Shown piece by piece: positions 22,364-32,064 of a DNA stretch of 37,656 bases. The position numbers were made by a program, and so were the translations under genes. This stretch comes from an uncultured Prevotellaceae bacterium (lineage in GTDB: Bacteria > Bacteroidota > Bacteroidia > Bacteroidales > Muribaculaceae). Below the pieces are notes generated by a model, which was given only the letters and a program-made list of their open reading frames with translations, was not told the DNA's origin and did no database searches. The stretch spans positions 1-37,656 of the forward strand of contig ONIL01000027.1 of the NCBI GenBank assembly GCA_900317835.1. Reading direction: 5' to 3'. Numbering within the stretch: the stretch's first letter is position 1; each line of letters opens with the position of its first letter.

Positions 22364-25300
22364 ATGAACGTACTGAAAAGATTTCTACTCAGCTTCATGC
22401 TCATGTTGACGTGTACGATAGTGTATGCGCAAACAGAAATCACAGGCACCGTCGTTGACGAGACAGGAGAGACCGTCATCGGCGCAACTGTGATGGAGAA
22501 AGGTACCAGCAATGGTACAGTGACCGACTTTGACGGCGTTTTCACCATCAAGGTCAATCCCGGAGCAACCCTCGTTTTCTCCTATGTGGGTTATCTCAAT
22601 GTTGAAATGCCTGCCAGCAATGGCATGGTAGTCACCATGAAAGAGGATGCTCTCGCCCTCAACGAGATTGTCGTGACGGGTTACACCACCCAGCGCAAGG
22701 CCGACTTGACTGGAGCCGTGAGTGTAGTTAGCGTGACCGATCTGGTAAAGCAAAACGAGAACAACCCCATCAAGGCGATGCAGGGTCGCGTGCCGGGTAT
22801 GAACATCTCGGCCGATGGTAACCCTTCGGGTGCCGCTACTGTGCGCATCCGTGGTACAGGTACCCTCAACAACAACGACCCGCTCTACATCATCGATGGT
22901 GTTCCCACCAAGGCTGGTATGCACGAGCTCAACGGTAATGACATCGAGAGTATCCAGGTGTTGAAGGATGCAGCCTCGGCTTCTATCTACGGTAGCCGCG
23001 CTGCCAACGGTGTCATCATCATCACCACCAAGGGCGGTAAGGACGGCAAAGTGAAGATCGATTTCGATGCCAGCCTGTCAGTACAGACCTATGCCCACAA
23101 GATGAAGGTGCTGAACGCCAAGGAGTTCGGCCAGGTAATGTGGCAAGGCTTCGTTAATGACGGCCTGAACCCTAACCTGAACGGTCTGGGTTATCATTAT
23201 GACTGGGCCTATGATGCTAAGGGTGTTCCCATGCTCAACAACATCACTATGAGCAAGTATCTGGATCCTGCAGGCATTACTCCCGCCGCCGACACCGACT
23301 GGTTCAAGGAAACGACCCGCACGGGCTTGGTTCAGCAGTATAACGTCTCGCTGAGCCAGGGCACCGAGAATGGAACTTCATTCTTCTCTCTGGGCTACTA
23401 CAAGAACAACGGTATCATCAAGATGTCCGACTTCCAGCGCTTCTCGGCCCGTATGAACTCGACCTACAAGTTGTTGCCCATCGGTGACCGCAAGATCGTG
23501 ACCGTGGGTGAGCACTTCACGGTAAACCGCACCAACGAGCTTCAGGCTCCTGGCGGATTCCTGGAGAATGTGCTGCAGTTCAACCCCTCACTGCCCGTTT
23601 ACACGACCGATGGCCAATATGCTGGTCCCGTGGGCGGTTATCCTGACCGCGAGAACCCCGTGGCCCGCCTTGACCGCAACAGCGACAACCGCTACACCTA
23701 CTGGCGCATGTTCGGTGATGCCTTCATCAACATCAACCCGATTCAGGACCTGAACCTGAAGACGACCTTCGGTCTTGACTATGCCCAGAAGCAGCAGCGC
23801 ATCTTCACCTATCCCATTACCGAGGGTACCGTGGCCAATCCGACCAATGCCATTGAGGCTAAGCAGGAGCACTGGACCAAGTGGATGTGGAATGCTATTG
23901 CTACCTATAACCTGGAGCGCGGCAACCATCGTGGTGACATCATGATCGGTACCGAGCTCAACCGTGAGGATGACTCATGGCTCAGCGGCAAGGCTTATGA
24001 CTTTGCCGTCCTCAATCCTGATTACATGTGGCCCAACTCTGCAGTCGGTGAGGCCGAGGCCTACGGCTCGGGCGAGGGTTACACGCTGGTGTCGTTCTTC
24101 GGCAAATTGAATTATACCTACGCTGACCGCTATTTGGCCAGCTTGACCTTGCGCTATGACGGTTCAAGCCGCTTCGGCCGCAATAACCGCTACGGTACGT
24201 TCCCCTCGATCAGCCTTGGTTGGCGCATCAGCGAGGAATCCTTCATGAAGGGTCTGGACTGGCTCGACAACCTCAAGCTGCGCGCATCATGGGGTCAAAC
24301 CGGTAACCAGGAGATTTCCAACATTGCCCGCTATACCATCTTCGAGAGCAATTATGGTGAGGCTGGTTTTGGTGGCCAGAGCTACGGTACCAGCTATGAC
24401 ATCGCTGGCACCAATGGCGGCCAAACGCTCCCCAGCGGTTTCAAGCGCAACCAGTTGGGTAACGATAACCTCAAGTGGGAAACCACGACACAGACCAACC
24501 TTGGTTTTGACTTCGGCATGCTGCGCAACGCGCTGTACGGCTCATTTGAGTGGTACTACAAGAAGACCACCGACATCTTGGTTTACATGCCTGGCATCGG
24601 TGTGATGGGTGAGGGCAGCAGCCAGTGGATCAATGCTGGTGAGATGACCAATAAGGGTATCGAGCTGAACGTGGGCTATCGCGGCAGCGTGGGCGATTTC
24701 CAGTATGACATCGCCGGCAACATCGGTACCTATCGCAACAAGATCACCAAACTTCCCGAGACCTTGGCAGCAGCCGGCACCTTCGGCGGTAACGGCGTCG
24801 AGAGCGTAGTGGGACATCCCATGGGCGCCCAGGTGGGCTATGTATATGACGGCATCTTCAAGAGCCAGGACGAGATTGACAACCATGCCTCACAGAACGG
24901 TGCCGGTCTGGGTCGTATCCGCTGGAAAGACCTGAACGAGGATGGTGTCATCAGCGAGCTGGACCAGAAATGGATTTACTCGCCTGTGCCCGACTTCACT
25001 TGGGGTCTGAACATCTATCTTGAATACAAGAACTGGGACTTCACCATGTTCTGGCAGGGCGTGCAGGGTGTTGACGTCATCAGCGACCTGAAACGCGAGA
25101 CTGACCTGTGGGCCGGTTTGAATATCACCAACCTGAACAAGGGCCGTCGCTTGCTTGACGCTTGGACTCCCAATAATCCGAGCTCCAACATTCCCGCTGT
25201 GAGCACGATGGACAACAACAACGAGAAGCGCGTGAGCAGCTACTTTGTGGAGAACGGTTCCTTCGCTAAAATGCGTAACATTCAGTTGGGTTACAACTTT

Positions 25301-25471
25301 GGCACTGGCGTGTGTGACAAGTTGCACATCGCCCGTCTGCGCATGTATGTATCAGCCCAGAATCTGCTGACCATCAAGAGCAAGTCATTTACGGGCGTGG
25401 ATCCCGAGAATCCCAACTTCGGTTATCCTATTCCTCTCAATGTCACCTGTGGTCTTAATGTTTCATTCTAA
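22364..25471 (+). CDS. SusC-family TonB-dependent outer-membrane transporter (fructan-type)
   Basis: The start at ATG 22364 gives 1035 residues. Order: signal peptide ending VYAQ; carboxypeptidase-regulatory-like domain (about 25-100; GTVVDETGETVIGATV); TonB box region and plug (ALNEIVVTGYTTQRKADLTG, MQGRVPGMNI, VRIRGTGTLNNNDPLYIIDG, ASIYGSRAANGVIIITTK); then a 22-strand barrel ending in VTCGLNVSF with C-terminal Phe. An upstream in-frame start at 22310 falls in the leader right after the -7 element and is rejected. With SusD it imports oligosaccharides across the outer membrane using TonB energy. The neighbouring GH32 enzymes and fructokinase remnant make the substrate a fructan (levan or inulin). 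The susD gene follows after 15 nt. Confidence 0.95.
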   Translation: MNVLKRFLLSFMLMLTCTIVYAQTEITGTVVDETGETVIGATVMEKGTSNGTVTDFDGVFTIKVNPGATLVFSYVGYLNVEMPASNGMVVTMKEDALALNEIVVTGYTTQRKADLTGAVSVVSVTDLVKQNENNPIKAMQGRVPGMNISADGNPSGAATVRIRGTGTLNNNDPLYIIDGVPTKAGMHELNGNDIESIQVLKDAASASIYGSRAANGVIIITTKGGKDGKVKIDFDASLSVQTYAHKMKVLNAKEFGQVMWQGFVNDGLNPNLNGLGYHYDWAYDAKGVPMLNNITMSKYLDPAGITPAADTDWFKETTRTGLVQQYNVSLSQGTENGTSFFSLGYYKNNGIIKMSDFQRFSARMNSTYKLLPIGDRKIVTVGEHFTVNRTNELQAPGGFLENVLQFNPSLPVYTTDGQYAGPVGGYPDRENPVARLDRNSDNRYTYWRMFGDAFININPIQDLNLKTTFGLDYAQKQQRIFTYPITEGTVANPTNAIEAKQEHWTKWMWNAIATYNLERGNHRGDIMIGTELNREDDSWLSGKAYDFAVLNPDYMWPNSAVGEAEAYGSGEGYTLVSFFGKLNYTYADRYLASLTLRYDGSSRFGRNNRYGTFPSISLGWRISEESFMKGLDWLDNLKLRASWGQTGNQEISNIARYTIFESNYGEAGFGGQSYGTSYDIAGTNGGQTLPSGFKRNQLGNDNLKWETTTQTNLGFDFGMLRNALYGSFEWYYKKTTDILVYMPGIGVMGEGSSQWINAGEMTNKGIELNVGYRGSVGDFQYDIAGNIGTYRNKITKLPETLAAAGTFGGNGVESVVGHPMGAQVGYVYDGIFKSQDEIDNHASQNGAGLGRIRWKDLNEDGVISELDQKWIYSPVPDFTWGLNIYLEYKNWDFTMFWQGVQGVDVISDLKRETDLWAGLNITNLNKGRRLLDAWTPNNPSSNIPAVSTMDNNNEKRVSSYFVENGSFAKMRNIQLGYNFGTGVCDKLHIARLRMYVSAQNLLTIKSKSFTGVDPENPNFGYPIPLNVTCGLNVSF

Positions 25472-25486
25472 AATTCAGGATTCACT

Positions 25487-27226
25487 ATGAAAAAGATATT
25501 TAATATATTGTGTGTCGGCCTGGTTTGCTGCAGCGCCACCACTTTGTTTACATCATGTGATGATTTTCTCGACGAGCACAAGCCCCAAGCCACTCTCAGT
25601 GACGAGCAGGTAAAGTCGCCCGAGAATGCCGAGGCTATGGCCATTTCGGCCTACGCCATCTTCACCTCTGCCGAGGATATCAATTCATCATTCTCGATGT
25701 GGAACTTTGACGTCCGTAGTGATGATGCCTATAAGGGTGGAAACGGTACCAGCGACGGTGACGTGTTCCATCAGCTTGAGGTTCAACAGGGCGTGCTCAC
25801 CACCAACTGGAACATTAATGACATGTGGGTGAGGTTGTACAACAGCCTGTCGCGCGTGAACAGCGCCATCGCACTGCTCAAGGAGACTGATGACAGCTAC
25901 TCCATGAAGGCTCAGCGTCTGGCCGAGATGAAGTTCTTGCGTGCTTACGGCCACTTCCTGCTCAAGCGCCTGTACAAGAACATCCCCTTTGTTGTCAACG
26001 AGAATTTGACCTACGATGAGTATAATGAACTGTCCAACACCCAGTACACCAACGACGAGGGCTGGCAGCTCATCATCGACGACCTGATGGAGGCCTATAA
26101 CACCCTGCCCGCAGTGCAGCAGGACAAGGGCCGTCCCACCCGTGGTGCCGCCGCCGCTTTCTTGGCCAAGGTTTACCTTTACAAGGCTTATCGCCAGGAT
26201 GATGCCAAGAGCAACCAGGTGACTAGCATCGACCAGGGTGACCTGCAGAAGGTCATCGAGTTCACCGACCCCTCGCTGTATGCCAACTACGGCCTGGAGG
26301 CTGACCTCCACAACAACTTCCGTCCTGAGGAAGAGTATGAGAACGGTATCGAGAGCATCTGGGCTATCCAGTATTCACGCAACGACGGTTCCACCTATGG
26401 TAACCTGAACTGGAGCTACGGCCTGATTCCGCCCAACATCCCCGGTGCTACCGACGGTGGCTGCGACTTCTACAAGCCTTCACAGAACCTGGTGAATGCC
26501 TATCACACTGGTGGTGATGGTCTGCCCCTGCTCGACAACTTCAATGACAAGGATTTTGACTTGAACAACGACAATGCCGACCCGCGTCTGTTCCTTACCG
26601 TGGGTATGCCGGGACTGCCCTATATGTTCAACCGCAACTTCATGATGGAGGAGACCAGCATTTGGAGCCGCAGTAACGGTCTGTATGGCTACTACGTGTC
26701 CCTCAAGCACAATGTTGACCCTGCACTCATCGGCTCCTACCTCATTAAGGGTTCTTACTGGGCAAGCTCGATGAACCGCATCGTCTTCCGCTATGCCGAT
26801 GTGCTGTTGATGCGTGCCGAGGCTTTTGCCCAGTTGGGTCAGGCCGACCAGGCCATCAACCTCGTGAATCAGCTGCGCTCGCGTGCTGCTACCAGCACCC
26901 AGATGATTTCCAGCTATCCCAACACCTATGGCGTGAAGATTTACATCAGCAACTATCGTGGCAGCTATTCCAAGGAGCAGGCCGTCAAGATCGTGAAGAT
27001 GGAACGCCGTCTGGAGATGGGTATGGAGAGCGAGCGTTTCTTCGACCTCGTGCGCTGGGGTGATGCCGCCACAGTGCTTAACAAGTACTACTCCGAGGAA
27101 ATTGACCACTGTGCCATTTACAGTGCCGCCCATTTCACCGCCAACAAGGACGAGTACCTGCCCATCCCGTTCAGTCAGATTTCGGCCTCCAACGGCCATT
27201 ACACACAGAACATTGGCAACTGGTAA
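25487..27226 (+). CDS. SusD/RagB-family surface glycan-binding lipoprotein
   Basis: The 579-residue protein has a lipoprotein signal with TSCDDFLDE (Cys24), the hallmark start of the SusD/RagB family. The helical SusD core with TPR-like repeats follows (AEMKFLRAYGHFLLKRLYKNIPFV, RPTRGAAAAFLAKVYLYKAY), then the C-terminal signature MERRLEMGMESERFFDLVRWG and YLPIPFSQI. SusD acts as the lid on the SusC barrel at the cell surface and binds the oligosaccharide. It sits directly between susC and the DUF4960-like lipoprotein, as in other fructan loci. Full length, no defect seen. Confidence 0.95.
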   Translation: MKKIFNILCVGLVCCSATTLFTSCDDFLDEHKPQATLSDEQVKSPENAEAMAISAYAIFTSAEDINSSFSMWNFDVRSDDAYKGGNGTSDGDVFHQLEVQQGVLTTNWNINDMWVRLYNSLSRVNSAIALLKETDDSYSMKAQRLAEMKFLRAYGHFLLKRLYKNIPFVVNENLTYDEYNELSNTQYTNDEGWQLIIDDLMEAYNTLPAVQQDKGRPTRGAAAAFLAKVYLYKAYRQDDAKSNQVTSIDQGDLQKVIEFTDPSLYANYGLEADLHNNFRPEEEYENGIESIWAIQYSRNDGSTYGNLNWSYGLIPPNIPGATDGGCDFYKPSQNLVNAYHTGGDGLPLLDNFNDKDFDLNNDNADPRLFLTVGMPGLPYMFNRNFMMEETSIWSRSNGLYGYYVSLKHNVDPALIGSYLIKGSYWASSMNRIVFRYADVLLMRAEAFAQLGQADQAINLVNQLRSRAATSTQMISSYPNTYGVKIYISNYRGSYSKEQAVKIVKMERRLEMGMESERFFDLVRWGDAATVLNKYYSEEIDHCAIYSAAHFTANKDEYLPIPFSQISASNGHYTQNIGNW

Positions 27227-27265
27227 TCACCGTAACATAGTTAAATTCCGAAGAATAAAATAACA

Positions 27266-28681
27266 ATGATTATGAAAGCTAAGTTATTATATATATTCTG
27301 TGCGTGTCTTGCCTGCTGCGCACTTGCTCCAATGCTCAGCTCATGCTCCGATGACAACATCAGTGACCTGGAGTTGTCGGGCAACTGCATGATTGATCAG
27401 CTCTCACTGGACAACTTTGAGGGTATCATTGACCTGCCTTCACGCTCCATCGTCGTTCGTCTGCCCGAGGTCTATGAGACATCGGCCATGAAGGTGACGT
27501 CATTAAAGATGTCGGATGGTGCTGTTTGCAACATTAACCTGGGCGAAACCATCAACATGGACGCTGCAAAGGTGTTGCACGTTAAGAACGGTGACGTTTT
27601 TATGGACTGGACCCTGTCTGTTCTCCATGACGAAGCCCGCATCACCTCGTTCGTGATCAACGACATCTACACGGGTACCATCGACCAGGAGGCCAAGACA
27701 ATTGTTGTCTACGTTCCTGCAACGCTCGACATCACCAACCTGGTTCCCACCATTACCTATAGCGCTAATGCAACAATCTCACCGTCGTCGGGTGTTGCTC
27801 AGGACTTCACAAATCCCGTCACCTACACGGTGAAGAACAATTCAGCCGAGAGCACCTATACCGTTAAGGTTATCGCCATCAGCAAGCCCAAGGCCCTCTT
27901 CCTGGGTTCAGCTCCCACGATGAGCGAACTGGATCCCGAGGCTCAGACTGCCTGCCAGTGGATGCTGGGTAATGTGGAGAGCTCACTGTATGCTTCGTTT
28001 GCCGACCTGCGCGCTGGCACCCTCGACCTGTCGGAGTGCAAGCTCATTTGGTGGCACTGGCACGTGGACGGTGGCGTGGACGGCCATGACAACTTCGTTG
28101 CCAAGGGTACCGATGCGATGAACACGCTGAACGAGCTGCGCCAGTTCTACGAGAACGGCGGTGCATTGCTGCTCACCCGCTATGCCGTTAACCTGCCTTC
28201 GTTCATCGGCACTACCGGTGACGACGAGTGGACGACGCCCAACAACTGCTGGGGTCAGGACGAGGCCTATGCCGAACTTTGCGGCGGCCCGTGGACATTC
28301 CGCATCTTTGACGGCCAGAATAACCATGCCATCTATCAGGGTCTCGTAGCTGGTGATAATCCTAACGAGGTTTATTGCACCGATGCTGGTTACCACATCA
28401 CCAACTCTACTGCTCAGTACCACATCGGTACCGACTGGGGTGGCTATGACAACTATGACGCTTGGACCAGCCGCACTGGCGGTAGGATCCTCGGCGTTGG
28501 TGGCGATGGCGCTATCGTGCTCTGGGAGTATCCCGCTCATGACGGCAAGGGTGGCATCATCTGCATCGGCTCGGGCTGCTTCGACTGGTATTCCTACACC
28601 TACGAGGCTGGCTATACCGAGAAGTTCCACAAGAACATTGAGATTATGACCAAGAATGCTATCAACTATTTAACCAAGTAA
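27266..28681 (+). CDS. Surface glycan-binding lipoprotein, DUF4960-like (SusE position)
   Basis: The protein has 471 residues (469 if ATG 27272 is used) and a lipobox LSSC (Cys27 from the first ATG) followed by SDDN, a surface-export-like signal. Residues about 35-200 contain tandem immunoglobulin-like domains (DUF5018-like; SFVINDIYTGTIDQEAKTIVVYVP). The C-terminal about 270 residues (LIWWHWHVDGGVDG, GGALLLTRYAVNLPSF, FRIFDGQNNHAIYQGL) resemble the DUF4960 domain I associate with BT1761, the fructan-binding lipoprotein of B. thetaiotaomicron. It lacks glycosidase motifs, so it should help SusD capture fructan at the surface. It is 7 nt upstream of the first GH32 gene. Confidence 0.82.
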   Translation: MIMKAKLLYIFCACLACCALAPMLSSCSDDNISDLELSGNCMIDQLSLDNFEGIIDLPSRSIVVRLPEVYETSAMKVTSLKMSDGAVCNINLGETINMDAAKVLHVKNGDVFMDWTLSVLHDEARITSFVINDIYTGTIDQEAKTIVVYVPATLDITNLVPTITYSANATISPSSGVAQDFTNPVTYTVKNNSAESTYTVKVIAISKPKALFLGSAPTMSELDPEAQTACQWMLGNVESSLYASFADLRAGTLDLSECKLIWWHWHVDGGVDGHDNFVAKGTDAMNTLNELRQFYENGGALLLTRYAVNLPSFIGTTGDDEWTTPNNCWGQDEAYAELCGGPWTFRIFDGQNNHAIYQGLVAGDNPNEVYCTDAGYHITNSTAQYHIGTDWGGYDNYDAWTSRTGGRILGVGGDGAIVLWEYPAHDGKGGIICIGSGCFDWYSYTYEAGYTEKFHKNIEIMTKNAINYLTK

Positions 28682-28688
28682 TTGACTC

Positions 28689-30278
28689 ATGAAACAGTAT
28701 AAGAATATTTTCAGCCTATTGATGCTGTGTTGCTTTATGCTCGCTTCGTCGGCATGCAGTGAAGAGAACTTCGGCCCCGATCCTTCAAAGGACTGGGATA
28801 ACACCGCATTCTTCAATTCGGTGGACGAGGCTGGATTCCAGACCTACTACAATCCGGCCATTGGCCGTTGTGGTGACCCGATGCCTTTCTATGACGCTAA
28901 GGCAGGCCACTTCAAGGTGCTCTACTTGCAAGAGTTTGACAACAATGCCGCTTTCAACTACCACCCCTTCTGGGGCGTGTCGACCATTGATGGCGCCAAC
29001 TATCAGTCACTGGGCGAGGTACTGCCCACAGGCACCTCTCCCGACGAGCAGGATGCTGCCCTGGGTACAGGCTGCTGTATCTACAATGAGAAGGATGGTT
29101 TGTACTACATCTATTACACGGGACATGACCGTTATGGCCGCGAAGCCGTGATGAGGGCAACCTCAGCCGACTTCAAGGACTGGTCAAAGGACGCCGTGTG
29201 GATGTTGAAGGGCTCAGCCTATGGCTACTCGGACAACGACTTCCGCGACCCGCAGATCTTTGTTGCTGATGACGGCCTTTACCACATGGTCATCTCCAGC
29301 AACCTGAAGTTTGCCGAGTTCAAATCCAGCGACTTGAAGGTGTGGGAACACGTCGGCAACTTCCCCATGATCTGGGACCGCATGTGTGAGTGCCCCGACA
29401 TCTTCAAGATGGGCAATTACTGGTATCTCGTTTACAGTGAGGGTTATCGTGCCTCATGGAGCCGCAAGGTGAAGTACATGATGGCAACCTCTTGGGAGGC
29501 TCTCAGGGCCTGCTTCAACGATCCCGGTGCCAACTGGCCCCGCGACGGTCATGAGGGCATTCTCGACACCCGCGCGTTCTATGCCGGCAAGACGGCTAGC
29601 AATGGCCAGGACCGCTACATTTGGGGTTGGTGCCCCTACCGCACGGGTAACACCATCCATGACAAGAATGTCAACGTAGGTGCCGGTGGCGAGCCCAACT
29701 GGTCGGGTGCGCTGGTATGCCACAAGATCATCCAGCATGCCGACGGTACGCTCACCCTGGGCGAGGTGCCTGCTATCGCTGCTAAGTTCAACAATGAGCA
29801 GAACGTCAAGGTGATGGCCAGCAGCGGTGCCCAAATGAGCGGTGTCAACGGCAAGCTTTCAGGCGACGGCGCATTCGTGCTGTACAACCGCCTGGGAACC
29901 AGCAACCACATCTCATTCACGGTGACCACGTCCAACAACTGGGACCGCTTCGGCATCTCGCTGGTGCGTGGTACCGACAGCGATCTTTATTACACGATGA
30001 TGGTCAACCCCGAGGATGAGAACCACCGCAAGGTGAACTTCGAGCAAGAGGGTAGCGCTGGTAAGGGCTTTATCGAGGGTATCGACGGCTATTGGTTTGA
30101 GCGTCCTGCCGACAACGTATATCACATCAACATCTACACCGACAACTCGGTGATGGTGATGTATATTAACGATGTCTGCTGTTACACCAACCGCATCTAC
30201 GGTATCCAGAAGAACTGCTGGAGTATCAACAACTATGGCGGCAATATCACCATTTCGGACCTGAAAGTGTTCCAGTAA
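28689..30278 (+). CDS. GH32 lipoprotein, probable surface endo-acting fructanase (levanase-like)
   Basis: The 529-residue protein has a lipobox SSAC (Cys23) followed by SEEN, which suggests surface display. It is a five-blade GH32 propeller plus C-terminal beta-sandwich. Key acids can be placed: nucleophile Asp63 in RCGDPMPFYD (the usual WMNDPNG is replaced), transition-state stabiliser Asp187 in FRDPQIF and acid/base Glu234 in CECPDIF. The divergent first motif and lipid anchor match the BT1760 endo-levanase type. The C-terminal part (SFTVTTSNNWDRFG, INNYGGNITISDLKVF) is a DUF4975-like sandwich. By position and type it cuts fructan at the surface so that SusC/SusD can import the products. 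Levan rather than inulin specificity is a guess from homology. Confidence 0.87.
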   Translation: MKQYKNIFSLLMLCCFMLASSACSEENFGPDPSKDWDNTAFFNSVDEAGFQTYYNPAIGRCGDPMPFYDAKAGHFKVLYLQEFDNNAAFNYHPFWGVSTIDGANYQSLGEVLPTGTSPDEQDAALGTGCCIYNEKDGLYYIYYTGHDRYGREAVMRATSADFKDWSKDAVWMLKGSAYGYSDNDFRDPQIFVADDGLYHMVISSNLKFAEFKSSDLKVWEHVGNFPMIWDRMCECPDIFKMGNYWYLVYSEGYRASWSRKVKYMMATSWEALRACFNDPGANWPRDGHEGILDTRAFYAGKTASNGQDRYIWGWCPYRTGNTIHDKNVNVGAGGEPNWSGALVCHKIIQHADGTLTLGEVPAIAAKFNNEQNVKVMASSGAQMSGVNGKLSGDGAFVLYNRLGTSNHISFTVTTSNNWDRFGISLVRGTDSDLYYTMMVNPEDENHRKVNFEQEGSAGKGFIEGIDGYWFERPADNVYHINIYTDNSVMVMYINDVCCYTNRIYGIQKNCWSINNYGGNITISDLKVFQ

Positions 30279-30290
30279 ACGTCCTTTACT

Positions 30291-31955
30291 ATGATGAACA
30301 GATTATTAACTATTCTGGCGGCAGTGCTCGTGGCCTTCTCGGCCACGGCACTGGCCCCCCAGATGTTGAGCGAAAACCACGCCATGCTGCGGGTTGACGC
30401 TACGGGTAAGTACCTCTTGCTGCCCGTGCAGGAGAAAGAGGAGAACGCCTACGTGCGCGTTATCGTGGACAACGAGCAGGTGCAGACGCTCAACGTGCGC
30501 TTTGCTGTGGACAAGGTGGACTACTATGTGCCATTGGATATCCAGCGCTTCGGCAACAAGAAGGTGCTGGTCGATATTTCCTTCCATGGTGACCGCCGCA
30601 CGACGGGTGCCGTCAAGGACTTTGTCTGCTGGCGCGAGATGCGGGTGACCGACACATTTGACGATGCAAATCGCGAGCGTTTCCGTCCCGCCTATCACCA
30701 CACGCCAGCCTATGGCTGGATGAACGACCCCAACGGTATGTTCTACAAGGATGGCGTTTGGCACCTGTACTACCAGTTCAACCCCTACGGCTCGCAGTGG
30801 GAGAACATGACTTGGGGACACTCGACCTCGACCGACCTGATCCACTGGACGCCCCAACCCATCGCCATCGAGCCTGATGCGTTGGGAACCATCTTCTCGG
30901 GCTCCTGTGTGACCAATGGTGACGAAGTTGTGGCCATTTATACCTCAGCCGGACAAAACCAGACGCAGTCTATCGCCATCTCGCACGACAACGGCTTGAC
31001 CTTCGAGAAATATGAGGGCAACCCTGTCTTGACGAGCGACGTGCCAGACTTCCGCGACCCGAATCCTTTCTGGAACAGCGACATCAACGCTTGGAACATG
31101 ATTCTTGCTGCTGGTCAGGAGATGAACATCTACAGCTCCAAAGATCTGAAGTCCTGGAAGTATGAGAGCTCCTTTGGCAAGGAATATGGTAACCACGGTG
31201 GTGTGTGGGAGTGCCCCGACCTGATGAAAATCGACGGCAAGTGGGTATTGCTGTGCAACATTAATCCCGGCGGTCCCTTTGGCGGTTCAGCAACGCAGTA
31301 CTTTGTGGGCAACTTCGACGGCCACAAGTTCACATGTGAGTCGATGCCCAAGGTCACCAAATGGATGGACTACGGCAAGGACCACTATGCCACAGTATCG
31401 TTCTATAACGCGCCCGCTGGCCGTCATGTGGTAATTGCGTGGATGTCTAACTGGCAGTATGCCAACCAGGTGCCCACCCGCCAGTTCCGCAGCGCCAACT
31501 CGATTCCCCGCGACCTGGGCCTGTTCACCGACGGCGAAGAGTCCTACGTCAGCGTGAAGCCCTCGCCCGAGATGCTCGCAGCGCGCGGTGCCAAGGTGAA
31601 AAAGCCGACCGAGACCTGCGAAATCGTCGTGGACGTGAAAAACTCGATGGAGTTGACCCTGTCTAACGCCAATGGCGAGCAGGTGGTGATGAAATATGAT
31701 GCAGCCAAGCAGACCTTTGAGATGGACCGTAAGGCCAGCGGTGATGCCTCCTTCAGTGAAGCCTTCCCCGTTGAGACTGTCGCTCCCACCCATGGCGCCA
31801 TCAAGCAACTGCGCATCTTCATCGACCGTTGCAGCATCGAGGCCTTTGATGCCGACGGCAAGATGGCGATGACCAACCTCGTGTTCCCCACCACGCCTTA
31901 CACCAACCTCAAGGTCAAGGGCGGTAAGGCCACGATTTACCAAATCAACTACTAA
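30291..31955 (+). CDS. GH32 exo-fructanase (periplasmic fructosidase)
   Basis: The 554-residue protein has an ordinary Sec signal (AFSATALAP) and no lipobox, so it should be periplasmic. After an extra N-terminal beta domain (about 25-120), the canonical GH32 motifs appear: YGWMNDPNG (nucleophile Asp146), FRDPNPFW (Asp256) and WECPDL (acid/base Glu307). The C-terminal sandwich includes LRIFIDRCSIEAFDADGK. Such enzymes release fructose from the ends of imported fructo-oligosaccharides. ATG 30291 and 30294 are both possible starts. It lies 12 nt after the first GH32 gene. The two GH32 enzymes divide the work: surface endo cutting, then periplasmic exo trimming. Confidence 0.93.
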   Translation: MMNRLLTILAAVLVAFSATALAPQMLSENHAMLRVDATGKYLLLPVQEKEENAYVRVIVDNEQVQTLNVRFAVDKVDYYVPLDIQRFGNKKVLVDISFHGDRRTTGAVKDFVCWREMRVTDTFDDANRERFRPAYHHTPAYGWMNDPNGMFYKDGVWHLYYQFNPYGSQWENMTWGHSTSTDLIHWTPQPIAIEPDALGTIFSGSCVTNGDEVVAIYTSAGQNQTQSIAISHDNGLTFEKYEGNPVLTSDVPDFRDPNPFWNSDINAWNMILAAGQEMNIYSSKDLKSWKYESSFGKEYGNHGGVWECPDLMKIDGKWVLLCNINPGGPFGGSATQYFVGNFDGHKFTCESMPKVTKWMDYGKDHYATVSFYNAPAGRHVVIAWMSNWQYANQVPTRQFRSANSIPRDLGLFTDGEESYVSVKPSPEMLAARGAKVKKPTETCEIVVDVKNSMELTLSNANGEQVVMKYDAAKQTFEMDRKASGDASFSEAFPVETVAPTHGAIKQLRIFIDRCSIEAFDADGKMAMTNLVFPTTPYTNLKVKGGKATIYQINY

Positions 31956-32064
31956 AAACCAAAAACTACGAATTGCACGAATTTCACAAATTATTAATCG
32001 GTTGAAATAAATAGTTGGTATTAATTAGCGTAATGAGTAGTTGAGCAACTTAAAACTAAATAAA

